64,000 nt of DNA from assembly GCA_900102235.1 (NCBI GenBank), contig FMVL01000005.1, positions 310,001 through 374,000 on the forward strand, written 5' to 3'. Shown piece after piece: positions 34,092 through 43,039 of this stretch (the first letter of the stretch is position 1; each line of letters opens with the position of its first letter). The DNA comes from Lachnospiraceae bacterium XBB2008. GTDB taxonomy: Bacteria; Bacillota; Clostridia; Lachnospirales; Lachnospiraceae. The position numbers were made by a program, and so were the translations under genes. Below the pieces are notes generated by a model, which did no database searches, was not told the origin of the DNA, and saw nothing but the letters and a program-made list of their open reading frames with translations.

Positions 34092-35435
34092 ATGTCAGAC
34101 AACTCAACCAAAGCCGGCAGCAGGCGCGAGAACAAATGGATATGCGCAGCGATCCCGGCACTACTTCTTCACTGCAGTATCGGTACGGTATACTGCTGGG
34201 GTACTTTTTCAAAAGAGATCGGGGAGTACATATACGGAGCCGAGAATTTCCAGGCACATTCAAGTGCCGTACAGTGGGCATTCTCACTTGCGATATTCTT
34301 CCTCGGCATGTCAGCGGCTTTCCTGGGAGACGTAGTTGAAAAAGACATTCACAGATCGTCGCTCATCGCCACTGTCTGCTTTACACTCGGTATGGTGGGA
34401 ACCGGTTTTGCGATCCTATTAAGATCACTTCCGCTGGTATTCCTGTTCTACGGATGTATCATGGGTATCGGACTCGGTACCGGATACTTAAGCCCCGTAA
34501 AGACACTGATGCTGTGGTTTAAGGATCGTAAGGGGCTGGCAACCGGTCTTGCGGTTGCAGGCTTCGGCCTTGCTAAGGCTATCGCAACACCCGTTATGCA
34601 GTTCTTCCTTACGAAGTTTAACAATAACCCCGCATACATGTTCTTCATAATGGGCGCTATCTACTGCGTGATGATGTTCATCGGACATCTGCTTCTCAAG
34701 AAACCCTCCGACTGGGTAGAAGCACATTCGGAAAACGGCGGCATCAAGGAATTCTTTGCCACACTCGGCAAAAACTTCAAGACCTCGTTCTCGAACAAGA
34801 CCTTCATCGGTATCTGGATCATGTTCTACATCAACATTACCTGCGGTCTTGCTCTTATATCTCAGGAAAAGGCAATATTTAACTCGATCGGCTTAAGCCT
34901 CACCGTAGCAGCAACGCTCGGTTCGGTCACCGCCATCGCAAATGCGGCCGGCAGACTCGGTTTCTCCGCATGGGCAGATATGTTCAAGGACAGAAATACG
35001 ATCTATAAGATCATCTTCATCCTTTCCATCCTGTTTACCGGAGCGGTCGTTATCACTCACGGGATCGATAACAAGATCGTATTCTTATGCGTAGCGCTTC
35101 TGATCATGGTTAACGCCGGATACGGCGGAGGTTTCTCGAATGTTCCGACACTTCTTTCCGATCACTTCGGAATGAAGAGCATATCCGCGGTTCACGGCAT
35201 GTGCCTTTCCGCATGGGCAATGGCAGGTCTTTCCGGAAACCAGCTTGCAACATTCATCGTTAAGCATGTCGGCGAGTTCAAGGATACTACTCTTTCGGAC
35301 GGTACGGTAGTTTCCGTTAATACTCAGGGTTATCAGACAGTTCTTTATGTGACTCTCGGTCTGTATGTCCTGGCCTGCATCGTATGCTTCACCATGATCC
35401 CTAAGAAAAAGAACGATAAGGAAGCAGCTGAGTAA
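34092..35435 (+). CDS. OFA family MFS transporter
   Basis: A 447-residue, 12-helix major facilitator protein of the oxalate/formate antiporter group, which also contains lactate and other monocarboxylate carriers. The start is ATG 34092 (MSDNSTKAGS); the frame is open to 34047 but AGAAGG at 34075-34080 fits 34092. Family features: IPALLLHCSIGTVYCWGTFSKEI in helix 1, GIGLGTGYLSPVKTLMLWFKDRKGLATGLAVAGFG, and NAGYGGGFSNVPTLLSDHFGMKSISAVHG in the second half. The substrate is not determinable. A terminator follows. Confidence 0.9.
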   Translation: MSDNSTKAGSRRENKWICAAIPALLLHCSIGTVYCWGTFSKEIGEYIYGAENFQAHSSAVQWAFSLAIFFLGMSAAFLGDVVEKDIHRSSLIATVCFTLGMVGTGFAILLRSLPLVFLFYGCIMGIGLGTGYLSPVKTLMLWFKDRKGLATGLAVAGFGLAKAIATPVMQFFLTKFNNNPAYMFFIMGAIYCVMMFIGHLLLKKPSDWVEAHSENGGIKEFFATLGKNFKTSFSNKTFIGIWIMFYINITCGLALISQEKAIFNSIGLSLTVAATLGSVTAIANAAGRLGFSAWADMFKDRNTIYKIIFILSILFTGAVVITHGIDNKIVFLCVALLIMVNAGYGGGFSNVPTLLSDHFGMKSISAVHGMCLSAWAMAGLSGNQLATFIVKHVGEFKDTTLSDGTVVSVNTQGYQTVLYVTLGLYVLACIVCFTMIPKKKNDKEAAE

Positions 35436-35460
35436 CTGATATGTTCTGTTAAATAATGTG

Positions 35461-35489
35461 ATCCCCTCGCATATCGCGAGGGGATTTTT
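35461..35489 (+). terminator. Rho-independent terminator after the OFA transporter
   Basis: ATCCCCTCGC (35461-35470) pairs with GCGAGGGGAT (35476-35485) over a 5-base loop, followed by TTTT. Confidence 0.92.
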
Positions 35490-35509
35490 GTAACAAGGAG
35501 GTATGGCAA

Positions 35510-37426
35510 ATGGCAGCTGATATCAAAAGATTCCGATATGGAGACCCGATAGAGACGGATGCGGTCACGGTCGGGATACCTGTTTCGCCGGGTGATCCCC
35601 GGGGATTGAAGGTCGATGCGAACGCAAAAACCATGTCATGTGTGATGAGCGAAGATACGATAGTTTACGGTCTGGGGGAGACCGTAAGGGGTATCAACAA
35701 GAGAGGCTGGCTGTATAAAAGCTTCAATGCCGACGATCCCCATCATGAGGAGGGCAAAAATTCACTTTATGCATCCCAGAACTTCATTCTCCTCGATGAC
35801 GGGACAGACTGCATCGGATACTATTTTGATCACCCGGGCGCAGTATATTTTGACATCGGATATACGGATATCGATACATGTACGGTTTCCTTTGATGATA
35901 TGGACCTGTATGTATATGCGATAGAAGGTGATACGCCTCTTGAGATCGTGAGGGAGTTCCGCCGGATAATAGGGACCAGCTATATCCCGCCCAAATGGGC
36001 TTTCGGCTACGGCCAGAGCAGATGGGGCTACAAATGCGCCAAAGACATCCGCGAAGTGGCCGATAAGTACGATGAACTCGATATCCCGATAGATATGATA
36101 TATATGGATATCGATTATATGACTGATTTCAAGGTTTTTACGGTCGATCCGGAGAAATTCCCGAACACGGCTGATTTTGTGGCTGAGATGAAGGCGCGCG
36201 GGATCCATGTGGTTCCGAATACGGATCCCGGTGTAAAGATCGAGCCCGGATACAGCGTATACGAAGAAGGCCTGTCGGGCGGGCACTTTTGCAAAAAAGA
36301 GGACGGAACCGAGCTTGTGGCAGCAGTCTGGCCCGGAAAGATCCACTTCCCCGATTTCCTGAATTCCGATGCGCGCAGATGGTTCGGCGACAAATATAAA
36401 GTCATGACCGATCTCGGAATAGACGGTTTCTGGAATGACATGAACGAGCCGGCCATCTTCTATACCGATGAGATCTTAAACGGCGTATATGAGGAACTGG
36501 AAGAGTTAAAGGGCAGGGAGATGGATATCTGGGGCTTCTTTAAATTCAAGGAGCTGATGGAGTCCATCGATAATAATCCCGAGGATTACAGGCGTTTTTA
36601 TCATGACATGGACGGCAGAAAAGTCCGTCATGACAAAGTGCATAACCTCTATTCTTTCAATATGACGAAAGCCGCCGGCGAAGCATTTAAGCGAAATAAT
36701 CCCGGCCAGGAGATACTGCTCTTCTCCAGGGCATCCTTTATCGGTGCGCACAGGTACGGCGGAGTATGGACCGGCGACAATATGTCCTGGTGGAGCCATC
36801 TGCTGCTGAACATCAAGCAGATGCCGTCTCTTAACATGACCGGATTCTTATACAGCGGTGCCGACACGGGCGGGTTCGGAGCAGATACCACGGAAGATCT
36901 GATGATGCGATGGATCGAGTTCAGCATGTTCACGCCTCTGTTCAGGAATCATTCGGCACTCGGAACCAGAGAGCAGGAACTCTATCGTTTTAAGAGAAAA
37001 GAGGACTTCAGGCATCTGATCGAACTGAGATATGCGTTGATCCCTTATATATATGATTCCTTCGTAAAGGCAGCCAAGGAAAACGATATGTACATAAAGC
37101 CGCTCGCTTTTGATTACAGATCGGATCAAAACTGCAGGGATATCGAAGACCAGCTCCTGGTAGGAGACAGTATCATGATCGCTCCGGTATATGAGCAGAA
37201 TGCAAAAGGCCGTTTCGTATATCTGCCCGAAAACATGAAGTTTGTCCGTTTCAGAAGCGCAGAAGATTATGATACGGAGATATTGAATAAAGGCACTCAT
37301 CACATAGATCTGGCCCTGAACGAAGTTGCGGTATTCATACGACCGGGTCACAGACTCCCTTTGGCGAAACCTGCGAAGAGAGTCGGAGATATTGATTTCG
37401 AAAACCTGAAATACATCGAAGGCTGA
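35510..37426 (+). CDS. Glycoside hydrolase family 31 alpha-glucosidase
   Basis: A 638-residue GH31 enzyme, cytoplasmic as no signal peptide is present. In order: an N-terminal beta-sandwich with VYGLGETVRGINKRGW, the barrel start PPKWAFGYGQSRWGY, substrate-site strand DMIYMDIDYM, nucleophile Asp in GFWNDMNEPAIFY, and the acid/base region in YSGADTGGFGADTTEDLMMRW, then SMFTPLFRNHS. It hydrolyses alpha-linked glucose from oligosaccharides such as maltose or isomaltose types; linkage specificity is not predictable. AAGGAGG precedes ATG 35510. The transporter upstream is separated by a terminator, so it is an independent unit. Confidence 0.94.
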   Translation: MAADIKRFRYGDPIETDAVTVGIPVSPGDPRGLKVDANAKTMSCVMSEDTIVYGLGETVRGINKRGWLYKSFNADDPHHEEGKNSLYASQNFILLDDGTDCIGYYFDHPGAVYFDIGYTDIDTCTVSFDDMDLYVYAIEGDTPLEIVREFRRIIGTSYIPPKWAFGYGQSRWGYKCAKDIREVADKYDELDIPIDMIYMDIDYMTDFKVFTVDPEKFPNTADFVAEMKARGIHVVPNTDPGVKIEPGYSVYEEGLSGGHFCKKEDGTELVAAVWPGKIHFPDFLNSDARRWFGDKYKVMTDLGIDGFWNDMNEPAIFYTDEILNGVYEELEELKGREMDIWGFFKFKELMESIDNNPEDYRRFYHDMDGRKVRHDKVHNLYSFNMTKAAGEAFKRNNPGQEILLFSRASFIGAHRYGGVWTGDNMSWWSHLLLNIKQMPSLNMTGFLYSGADTGGFGADTTEDLMMRWIEFSMFTPLFRNHSALGTREQELYRFKRKEDFRHLIELRYALIPYIYDSFVKAAKENDMYIKPLAFDYRSDQNCRDIEDQLLVGDSIMIAPVYEQNAKGRFVYLPENMKFVRFRSAEDYDTEILNKGTHHIDLALNEVAVFIRPGHRLPLAKPAKRVGDIDFENLKYIEG

Positions 37427-37484
37427 AAAAACAGGCAACCACAATATATTGATTGTGCAAAATTACGGCTTTCCTGAAAAAAAT

Positions 37485-37512
37485 TGTAAACATTTGTTAT
37501 TTTATGTTTACA
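37485..37512 (+). promoter_or_regulatory. Inverted repeat operator overlapping a -35 box
   Basis: Perfect 9-bp arms TGTAAACAT (37485-37493) and ATGTTTACA (37504-37512) with a 10-base AT-rich spacer. The right arm contains the -35 hexamer of the downstream promoter, so a bound protein would block or recruit RNA polymerase there. Confidence 0.7.
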
Positions 37513-37535
37513 TAAAACACAACATGATGTATACT
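37507..37535 (+). promoter_or_regulatory. Promoter of the four-repeat secreted protein
   Basis: TTTACA (37507-37512), 17-base spacer, TATACT (37530-37535). It lies about 50 bases before ATG 37585. Confidence 0.72.
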
Positions 37536-37584
37536 TGTTATGTCTACTTGTAATATCTTGTGTTATTCACTCAGGAGGTATGTA

Positions 37585-38652
37585 ATGAAAAAATTGTTTT
37601 CCCGTGCATTAGGCGTATTGATGACAGTAGTGATGGTCACAATATGTGCTATGATCGTTCCGGTTGAGTCACAGGCTGCAACAGGAACATTTATCGGAAC
37701 CGTTTCCGAAAAGACCACGATCGATGTTCTTTATCTGATAACCAAGGGCGGTACGATGGAGATCAAGATCGACGCCAATACTAACCTCGAGAATTGTAAG
37801 TTCCTGCTTCCGGGTTATAAACTTGAATGTACCTGCTACACTACAGATAGCGATGAGTACTGGCATGCAGCCAACATTAAGGGTAATTCCACTCCGGGTG
37901 CTGCTGCTGTAGATACTTCCAAACTCTACTCCGTAACCGGAACCGTAGCCAAGGGAACCAACGAAGGACTCCTGCTCTTAAAGCTCAGTGACGGAACGAT
38001 ACAGATCAAGATCGACCCCACTACCGATTGCAGCGGCGTACGCATGTTTATCCTGGGAAGACAGCTTCAGGTAATAGCTGCAAAAGGAACCGACGGCTCC
38101 CTGCATGCACAGACTATATCCGATACATCATCATCCGCATATACCGTGATCACGAGCGTGAACGGTTACCAGGGCGCAGGCCAGTCTTCCGCTGCCACTG
38201 CAACCGCTACAGCTGTAGGCAAGATCGATAAGGCTACAACGGCATCCACACTGGTACTCAACACCACCGGCGGACAGATGCAGATCAAGATAGATTCAAA
38301 TGTTGACCTGTCCCAGGGCCATGTACTTATGCCCGAAACAGTTGCAAGCGTTACTTATTACAAAGGATCCGATGAGTATCTCCACACCAACTGCATAGTG
38401 AACAGTTCATCCAAGCAGGCTGCAGTCACCACTCTCGACGGAAACACCGTAACCGTAACGGGAACGGTAGGAGACGGTTCTTCGGAAAGCACGATCCATC
38501 TTCAGACCAGCGGCGGTACGATGGAGATCAGACTTGATTCGAATACGGATTATACCAACTGCCCTCTGCTTCTTAAGGGTAAGACCGTTCAGATGGCTAT
38601 CCAGAGAGGCGCCGATGAGTACTATCACGCATTAGCTATCGCTGCCAAGTAA
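37585..38652 (+). CDS. Secreted protein with four internal ~80-residue repeats
   Basis: A 355-residue exported protein with a signal peptide cleaved near VESQA-ATG (31). ATG 37585 has AGGAGG 7 bases upstream. The mature chain is four copies of one domain, beginning near residues 32, 115, 205 and 280. Each reads roughly GTV, then a strand pair, G-G-T/Q-M-E/Q-I-K-I-D-x-N/T-T-D, LLxGK/GYK, and K-G-S/T-D-E-Y-x-HA-x-x-I. The pattern resembles small OB-like beta-barrel domains such as DUF5666, but I do not assign a family. No sortase motif, lipobox or catalytic residues stand out. Its last 21 bases overlap the convergent SGNH gene. Confidence 0.75.
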   Translation: MKKLFSRALGVLMTVVMVTICAMIVPVESQAATGTFIGTVSEKTTIDVLYLITKGGTMEIKIDANTNLENCKFLLPGYKLECTCYTTDSDEYWHAANIKGNSTPGAAAVDTSKLYSVTGTVAKGTNEGLLLLKLSDGTIQIKIDPTTDCSGVRMFILGRQLQVIAAKGTDGSLHAQTISDTSSSAYTVITSVNGYQGAGQSSAATATATAVGKIDKATTASTLVLNTTGGQMQIKIDSNVDLSQGHVLMPETVASVTYYKGSDEYLHTNCIVNSSSKQAAVTTLDGNTVTVTGTVGDGSSESTIHLQTSGGTMEIRLDSNTDYTNCPLLLKGKTVQMAIQRGADEYYHALAIAAK

Positions 38653-39597
38653 GAGAGGGATCATCTGACGGATGTAAGGATTTAAGGTTTCGCGGTTTTT
38701 GTATTCGGGAGCGAAATGGACTTCATCCATGAACATTGAACTTTCGCAGAAAACAAAGCTGTCACAGTAATCCGGGTACAGTTCATCAAGACCGGTTTCA
38801 GCGAAGACCTTACGGATCTCATCACACTCGCTCCTTCTGGACGGAATATCACACAGAGGAGTGGAGACCAGATGAACGCTTACACCGTTTTGTGAACAAA
38901 GAGCATATATCTGTTTGAGATAATCTATGGAGACATCCGAAATAACGGGTGTCTCCTTTTTATCCGCAGGATCGCCGTTTAGTTTTGTTATGGCATTAAG
39001 ATACAGAGCCCTGTTTAAGCCGGACTCATTTATATAGTCAAGGACTGCGGGCTTTAAGAAGAAAGAACCGTAGGTCGCTTTAAGTTTTCCCATGACCAGC
39101 GGATCCAGGTCATCACCGTATCCGTGAATGATAAAGGGCATTGCGATGTACTGGTATGACAGCAGAGGATCTATGTCGGATGCAAGTGTCCCCGAGTAAA
39201 AGACTATGTACACATCGGTAGCGTCAGGGTGGTTTTTAAGGTATTCCTTTACGAGGATATACTGACCCGCGAATGTGATCGCACGGTTTACGGGGCAGAT
39301 CCTGAAATCGGGATTATCGTAGAGCACGCCGTCAAACAGCTGATTGGCGACGGAATCTCCGAGGATCAGGGAAGTGGTCGCGTCCTGTTCGGATACGAAC
39401 GAGAGGACGGGTGCGACCTCCTCATATCCGTATCGGCTCCCGTTTAAGTTGGCAACCTTATTGATGTAACTGCGAAGAGGTCCCTTATATGACGCATAGT
39501 CAAAAGCGCACAGGAGCAGTGCGAGTATCAGCACAAAGGCTATGCGGCCGTATATGATCTTTTTCTTACTGATATTGTACGTTCTAGAAGCTTCCAT
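38632..39597 (-). CDS. Membrane-anchored SGNH hydrolase-like protein
   Basis: A 321-residue protein with an N-terminal membrane helix (IAFVLILALLLCAFDYAS, about 17-34) and an extracellular domain with SGNH/GDSL-type features: SLILGDSVANQLFD with the candidate nucleophile Ser, and MFMDEVHFAPEYKN with the Asp-x-x-His pair near the C-terminus. It overlaps the upstream MBOAT gene by 14 bases on the same strand, so the two are coupled. It would transfer or remove acyl groups on a surface polymer, analogous to the AlgJ/AlgI pair earlier in the window, though the two partners are of different subfamilies. Confidence 0.8.
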   Translation of the reverse strand: MEASRTYNISKKKIIYGRIAFVLILALLLCAFDYASYKGPLRSYINKVANLNGSRYGYEEVAPVLSFVSEQDATTSLILGDSVANQLFDGVLYDNPDFRICPVNRAITFAGQYILVKEYLKNHPDATDVYIVFYSGTLASDIDPLLSYQYIAMPFIIHGYGDDLDPLVMGKLKATYGSFFLKPAVLDYINESGLNRALYLNAITKLNGDPADKKETPVISDVSIDYLKQIYALCSQNGVSVHLVSTPLCDIPSRRSECDEIRKVFAETGLDELYPDYCDSFVFCESSMFMDEVHFAPEYKNRETLNPYIRQMIPLLLGSDS

Positions 39598-40930
39598 ATA
39601 TAAATCCCGAAATATCCATGCTCATGACAGAAAGTGAAGCAAGTATGATCCAGAAGATCACGATATAGCAGGCTGCCCACCTGATGACTGTGGGGAGCCT
39701 TAAGTACATTTCATATATCTTCACGCCCTTGTTTCGCATAACATCCGTGATCACAAGAACAGCAAAAGCAGCCAGCAGATACATGATATGTATGTAGTTG
39801 AGCCCGGATGATGCGAACTCATTGAGGACGGACACAGGAGAGATGCTCATCCCGGATCCGAACCTTTTAAGCATTCCGACAGCAGAACTTAAGTCCCTTG
39901 CCCTGAAGAAAAACCAGGCAAGATCGACGGCAGCGAAAGTCAGGACGATACGGACGATCCTGTTTTTTATATGATGCTTTGAGAGATTTTCAATGATCTG
40001 ATAGATGCCGTGAAGAAGTCCCCATACCAGGAAGTTAAACCCGGCTCCGTGCCAGAGACCGCTTATCGCAAAAGTGATCAGGACGTTTAACTGTTTGCGC
40101 ATGTTTCCTTTTCTGCTTCCGCCCAGAGGTATATAGATATAGTCTCTGAGCCATTCCGAAAGAGATATATGCCATCTTCGCCAGAAGTCGCGCACTCCTT
40201 CGGCAAGATAGGGCTGTCTGAAGTTTCGTTTGATGTTGATGCCCAGGAGCCCGGCACATCCGAAAGCGATATTGCTGTAGCCGTCAAAATCCGCATACAG
40301 CTGGAAGGCATAAATGACAGTTGCCGCCATTATGGCCGCCCACGAATGTGAATCGTAATGATCGAAAACCTCTCCGACCAGAAGCCCTGCGATGTTTGAG
40401 ATGGAGATCTTTTCCAGGAGCCCCCAGAGGATGAGCAGGAACGAATATGTGAAGTCGCTCTCACGGGGGTCATCGAGCTGAGCCGAGATATCCTGCAGTT
40501 TCTCGATCGGGCCCGATACTATCACAGGGAAAAAAGAGAGGCATATGAACAGATCGCTGAAGCGCCTGACCGGTTTGCATTTACCTGTCATAACGTCTGC
40601 TATGTATCCTATGGCCATCAGCATATAGAACGAAAAGCCCAGAGGATAGAATGCTCCGGTCATATGATAAGCAAACATGAGAACGATCGGAACTATCCCC
40701 AGCAGACATAGCGAAACGGGGCCGGGGCGACGGTTTTCAAAGAAGATCCCCAGGGAAAAAGCAGCCGCAGCCACGCCCAGTAAAAACACACCTCCTACCG
40801 GTCCCGAAGAGAGATAGAAGATGATATTGGCGATCAAAAGCACGTACTTACGTATCCTTTGCGGAACGATCCGGGTCAGCGCGAGCATCATTATATAGAA
40901 GATCAAAAATACCACAGATGTAAGTTGCAT
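39584..40930 (-). CDS. MBOAT family O-acyltransferase (second copy)
   Basis: A 448-residue polytopic enzyme with WRRWHISLSEWLRDYIYIPLGG and ISGLWHGAGFNFLVWGLLHG, holding the invariant catalytic His. The frame is open to TTG 40948, but I choose ATG 40930 (MQLTSVVFLIFYIMML). A good minus-strand promoter has its -10 at 40940-40945, so the TTG would lie upstream of the transcript. No Shine-Dalgarno sequence precedes either start, and the ATG would be only about 3 bases from the predicted 5' end, suggesting leaderless translation. It is the first gene of a two-gene unit with the SGNH-like protein. Confidence 0.87.
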   Translation of the reverse strand: MQLTSVVFLIFYIMMLALTRIVPQRIRKYVLLIANIIFYLSSGPVGGVFLLGVAAAAFSLGIFFENRRPGPVSLCLLGIVPIVLMFAYHMTGAFYPLGFSFYMLMAIGYIADVMTGKCKPVRRFSDLFICLSFFPVIVSGPIEKLQDISAQLDDPRESDFTYSFLLILWGLLEKISISNIAGLLVGEVFDHYDSHSWAAIMAATVIYAFQLYADFDGYSNIAFGCAGLLGINIKRNFRQPYLAEGVRDFWRRWHISLSEWLRDYIYIPLGGSRKGNMRKQLNVLITFAISGLWHGAGFNFLVWGLLHGIYQIIENLSKHHIKNRIVRIVLTFAAVDLAWFFFRARDLSSAVGMLKRFGSGMSISPVSVLNEFASSGLNYIHIMYLLAAFAVLVITDVMRNKGVKIYEMYLRLPTVIRWAACYIVIFWIILASLSVMSMDISGFIYGSF

Positions 40931-40939
40931 AGTGCGTAT

Positions 40940-40968
40940 AGTATACAACAGTTGACAAATACTGTGAA
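40940..40968 (-). promoter_or_regulatory. Promoter of the second MBOAT gene
   Basis: Minus strand TTCACA (40963-40968), 17-base spacer, TATACT (40940-40945). It overlaps the oppB promoter on the other strand. Confidence 0.6.
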
Positions 40969-40980
40969 TAATACAATAAT
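40952..40980 (+). promoter_or_regulatory. Promoter of the opp operon
   Basis: Perfect TTGACA (40952-40957), 17-base spacer, AATAAT (40975-40980), 39 bases before the GTG start of oppB. Confidence 0.75.
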
Positions 40981-41019
40981 ATTAAAGTTACGGATATTAA
41001 AATTAGGCGAGGTATCTGA

Positions 41020-41946
41020 GTGAATCCGAAAACATTACGATATATATTGAAGCGTCTGGTGCTCGGCGTATTCACCGTCTGGGTTGTCATTACGCTTACT
41101 TTCTTTATAATGCACGCGGTTCCGGGCGGTCCGTTCCTCTCGGAAAAGGCGGTATCTCCTGCCGCTCAGGCAGCGATGGAGGCTAAGTACGGTCTGGACA
41201 AACCTCTCATGGTTCAGTACACCACATATCTGACGGACGTTATCCAGTTCAGGTTCGGTCCCTCTCTCAAGCAGAGAGGCCGTATGGTCATCGATATCAT
41301 GAGTGACGGTCTGAAAGTGTCCGTTAAGCTCGGTATCGTGGCCGCGCTTTTAGCGCTGGTCATCGGTGTAGTGCTCGGTGCGGTTGCCGCTCTTCGCAGA
41401 AACACCGTGATCGACCGTATCATCATGATCATAACCACGGCATTCGTGTCAATGCCCTCGTTTATCATGGGTTCGCTGCTGCTCGTCGGGTTTGCGATCA
41501 AGATCCATATGTTCCCCGCAAACGGAGCGAGCAAGGGAGGTCTCGTTCTTCCGATCATCACGCTCATGTTATATCCCATGTCATACATAACGAGGCTTAC
41601 GCGTTCATCCATGCTGGATGTCCTCGGTCAGGACTATATCCGTACGGCCAAGGCCAAAGGCGTATCGGGCGGCCGTATCATCTTCGGACATGCCCTGAAG
41701 AATGCACTTATCCCCGTCATAACATATTTCGGTCCGATGCTCGCATATATCGTTACGGGTTCGCTCGTTGTTGAGCAGATCTTTGCCGTTCCCGGTATCG
41801 GCCGCGCTTTTGTGCAGAGTATCATCAACAGAGACTACACATTGATCATGGGTACTACGATCGTGCTTGCTTCGCTGATAGTCATCATGAACCTTGTCAG
41901 CGATATCATGTACAAGATCGTGGATCCCCGTATCAATCTGGAATAG
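41020..41946 (+). CDS. oppB: Oligopeptide ABC transporter permease OppB
   Basis: A 308-residue permease starting at GTG 41020. It has the OppB/DppB layout: N-terminal RYILKRLVLGVFTVWVVITLTFFIMHAVPGGPF, about six membrane segments, the ATPase-docking EAA-type loop LGQDYIRTAKAKGVSGGRIIFGHALKNALIPVITYFG, and C-terminal MNLVSDIMYKIVDPRINL. With OppC it forms the membrane channel for peptide import. First gene of an intact five-gene operon oppBCDFA. Confidence 0.95.
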   Translation: MNPKTLRYILKRLVLGVFTVWVVITLTFFIMHAVPGGPFLSEKAVSPAAQAAMEAKYGLDKPLMVQYTTYLTDVIQFRFGPSLKQRGRMVIDIMSDGLKVSVKLGIVAALLALVIGVVLGAVAALRRNTVIDRIIMIITTAFVSMPSFIMGSLLLVGFAIKIHMFPANGASKGGLVLPIITLMLYPMSYITRLTRSSMLDVLGQDYIRTAKAKGVSGGRIIFGHALKNALIPVITYFGPMLAYIVTGSLVVEQIFAVPGIGRAFVQSIINRDYTLIMGTTIVLASLIVIMNLVSDIMYKIVDPRINLE

Positions 41947-41961
41947 ATTAAGGTGCCGTAA

Positions 41962-43026
41962 ATGAACGAGAACTTGAAAAGATTAAGCATGCAGGTCGAT
42001 CTTGACAGCTTCATTCCTGCAACCGATGCCGAAAAAGAATACATGGTCACAATGAGACCTTCCACGACCTTCTTCCATGACGGTGTGGAGAGACTCAAGA
42101 AGAACCGTGTCGCCATGGTGAGCTTCTTTATCATAGTGATCATCACTCTCATGGCTATCTTCATCCCCATGTTCTGGCCGTACAAATATGAAGAGATGCT
42201 CGGAATGCAGCCCGGAAAACCCATGGATGCATCTTTCAATAACCTTAAGCCTTTTGAGTATTCTTCTACCGAACTGGCCCGGATAGATGAGGGCGAGTCG
42301 GTATTTCCTCATCTGTTCGGAACGGATTCCCAGGGACGCGACTACTTCATCCGTGTTGTCTACGGAACAAGGATATCCCTGGCGGTAGGTTTCTTCGCAA
42401 GTATCATCGTGCTCGTGATAGGTATCGTGGTAGGATCCGTATCCGGATATGCCGGCGGCGCGGTCGATATGATAATAATGCGAATAGTGGATATCATATA
42501 TTCGCTTCCCGATATGCTGATGGTCATCCTGCTCGCGGCAGTTTTGAGGCAGCGGCTCGGTCCCGCCATAGACGGAACGCCGCTTGCTTCGATCGGATCC
42601 AACATCATATCGCTGTTCATAATATTTGCACTCCTGTACTGGGTGGGCATGTCCCGTCTTGTACGAGGACAGATCCTGTCTTTAAGAGAGCAGGAGTATG
42701 TTCTGGCGGCTCGTACCGCTGGCGCAAAAGGCAGCTGGGTCATCAGGAAGCATCTGATCCCCAACTGTATATCCGTCATCGTTATATCCACGGCGCTTCA
42801 GATCCCCAGTGCGATATTTACCGAGAGCTACCTTTCGTTCCTCGGTCTGGGTGTCAATGCACCGATGCCTTCGCTCGGATCGCTTGCATCCGATGCGCTT
42901 AACGGACTTTCATCCTATCCGTACAGACTGGTCATTCCCGCAATAGTGATCTCACTTATCGTGCTTTCACTCAACCTGTTCGGCGATGGGCTCAGGGACG
43001 CCTTCGATCCCAAACTGAACAACTAA
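41962..43026 (+). CDS. oppC: Oligopeptide ABC transporter permease OppC
   Basis: A 354-residue permease, slightly longer than usual because of the insert between the first helix and the TM core (PYKYEEMLGMQPGKPMDASF). Family marks are HLFGTDSQGRDYFIRVVYGTRISLAVGF, the docking loop LREQEYVLAARTAGAKGSWVIRKHLIPNC, and the end LNLFGDGLRDAFDPKLNN. It begins 15 bases after oppB and ends 13 bases before oppD. Confidence 0.95.
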   Translation: MNENLKRLSMQVDLDSFIPATDAEKEYMVTMRPSTTFFHDGVERLKKNRVAMVSFFIIVIITLMAIFIPMFWPYKYEEMLGMQPGKPMDASFNNLKPFEYSSTELARIDEGESVFPHLFGTDSQGRDYFIRVVYGTRISLAVGFFASIIVLVIGIVVGSVSGYAGGAVDMIIMRIVDIIYSLPDMLMVILLAAVLRQRLGPAIDGTPLASIGSNIISLFIIFALLYWVGMSRLVRGQILSLREQEYVLAARTAGAKGSWVIRKHLIPNCISVIVISTALQIPSAIFTESYLSFLGLGVNAPMPSLGSLASDALNGLSSYPYRLVIPAIVISLIVLSLNLFGDGLRDAFDPKLNN

Positions 43027-43039
43027 GGAGGATACAGGA

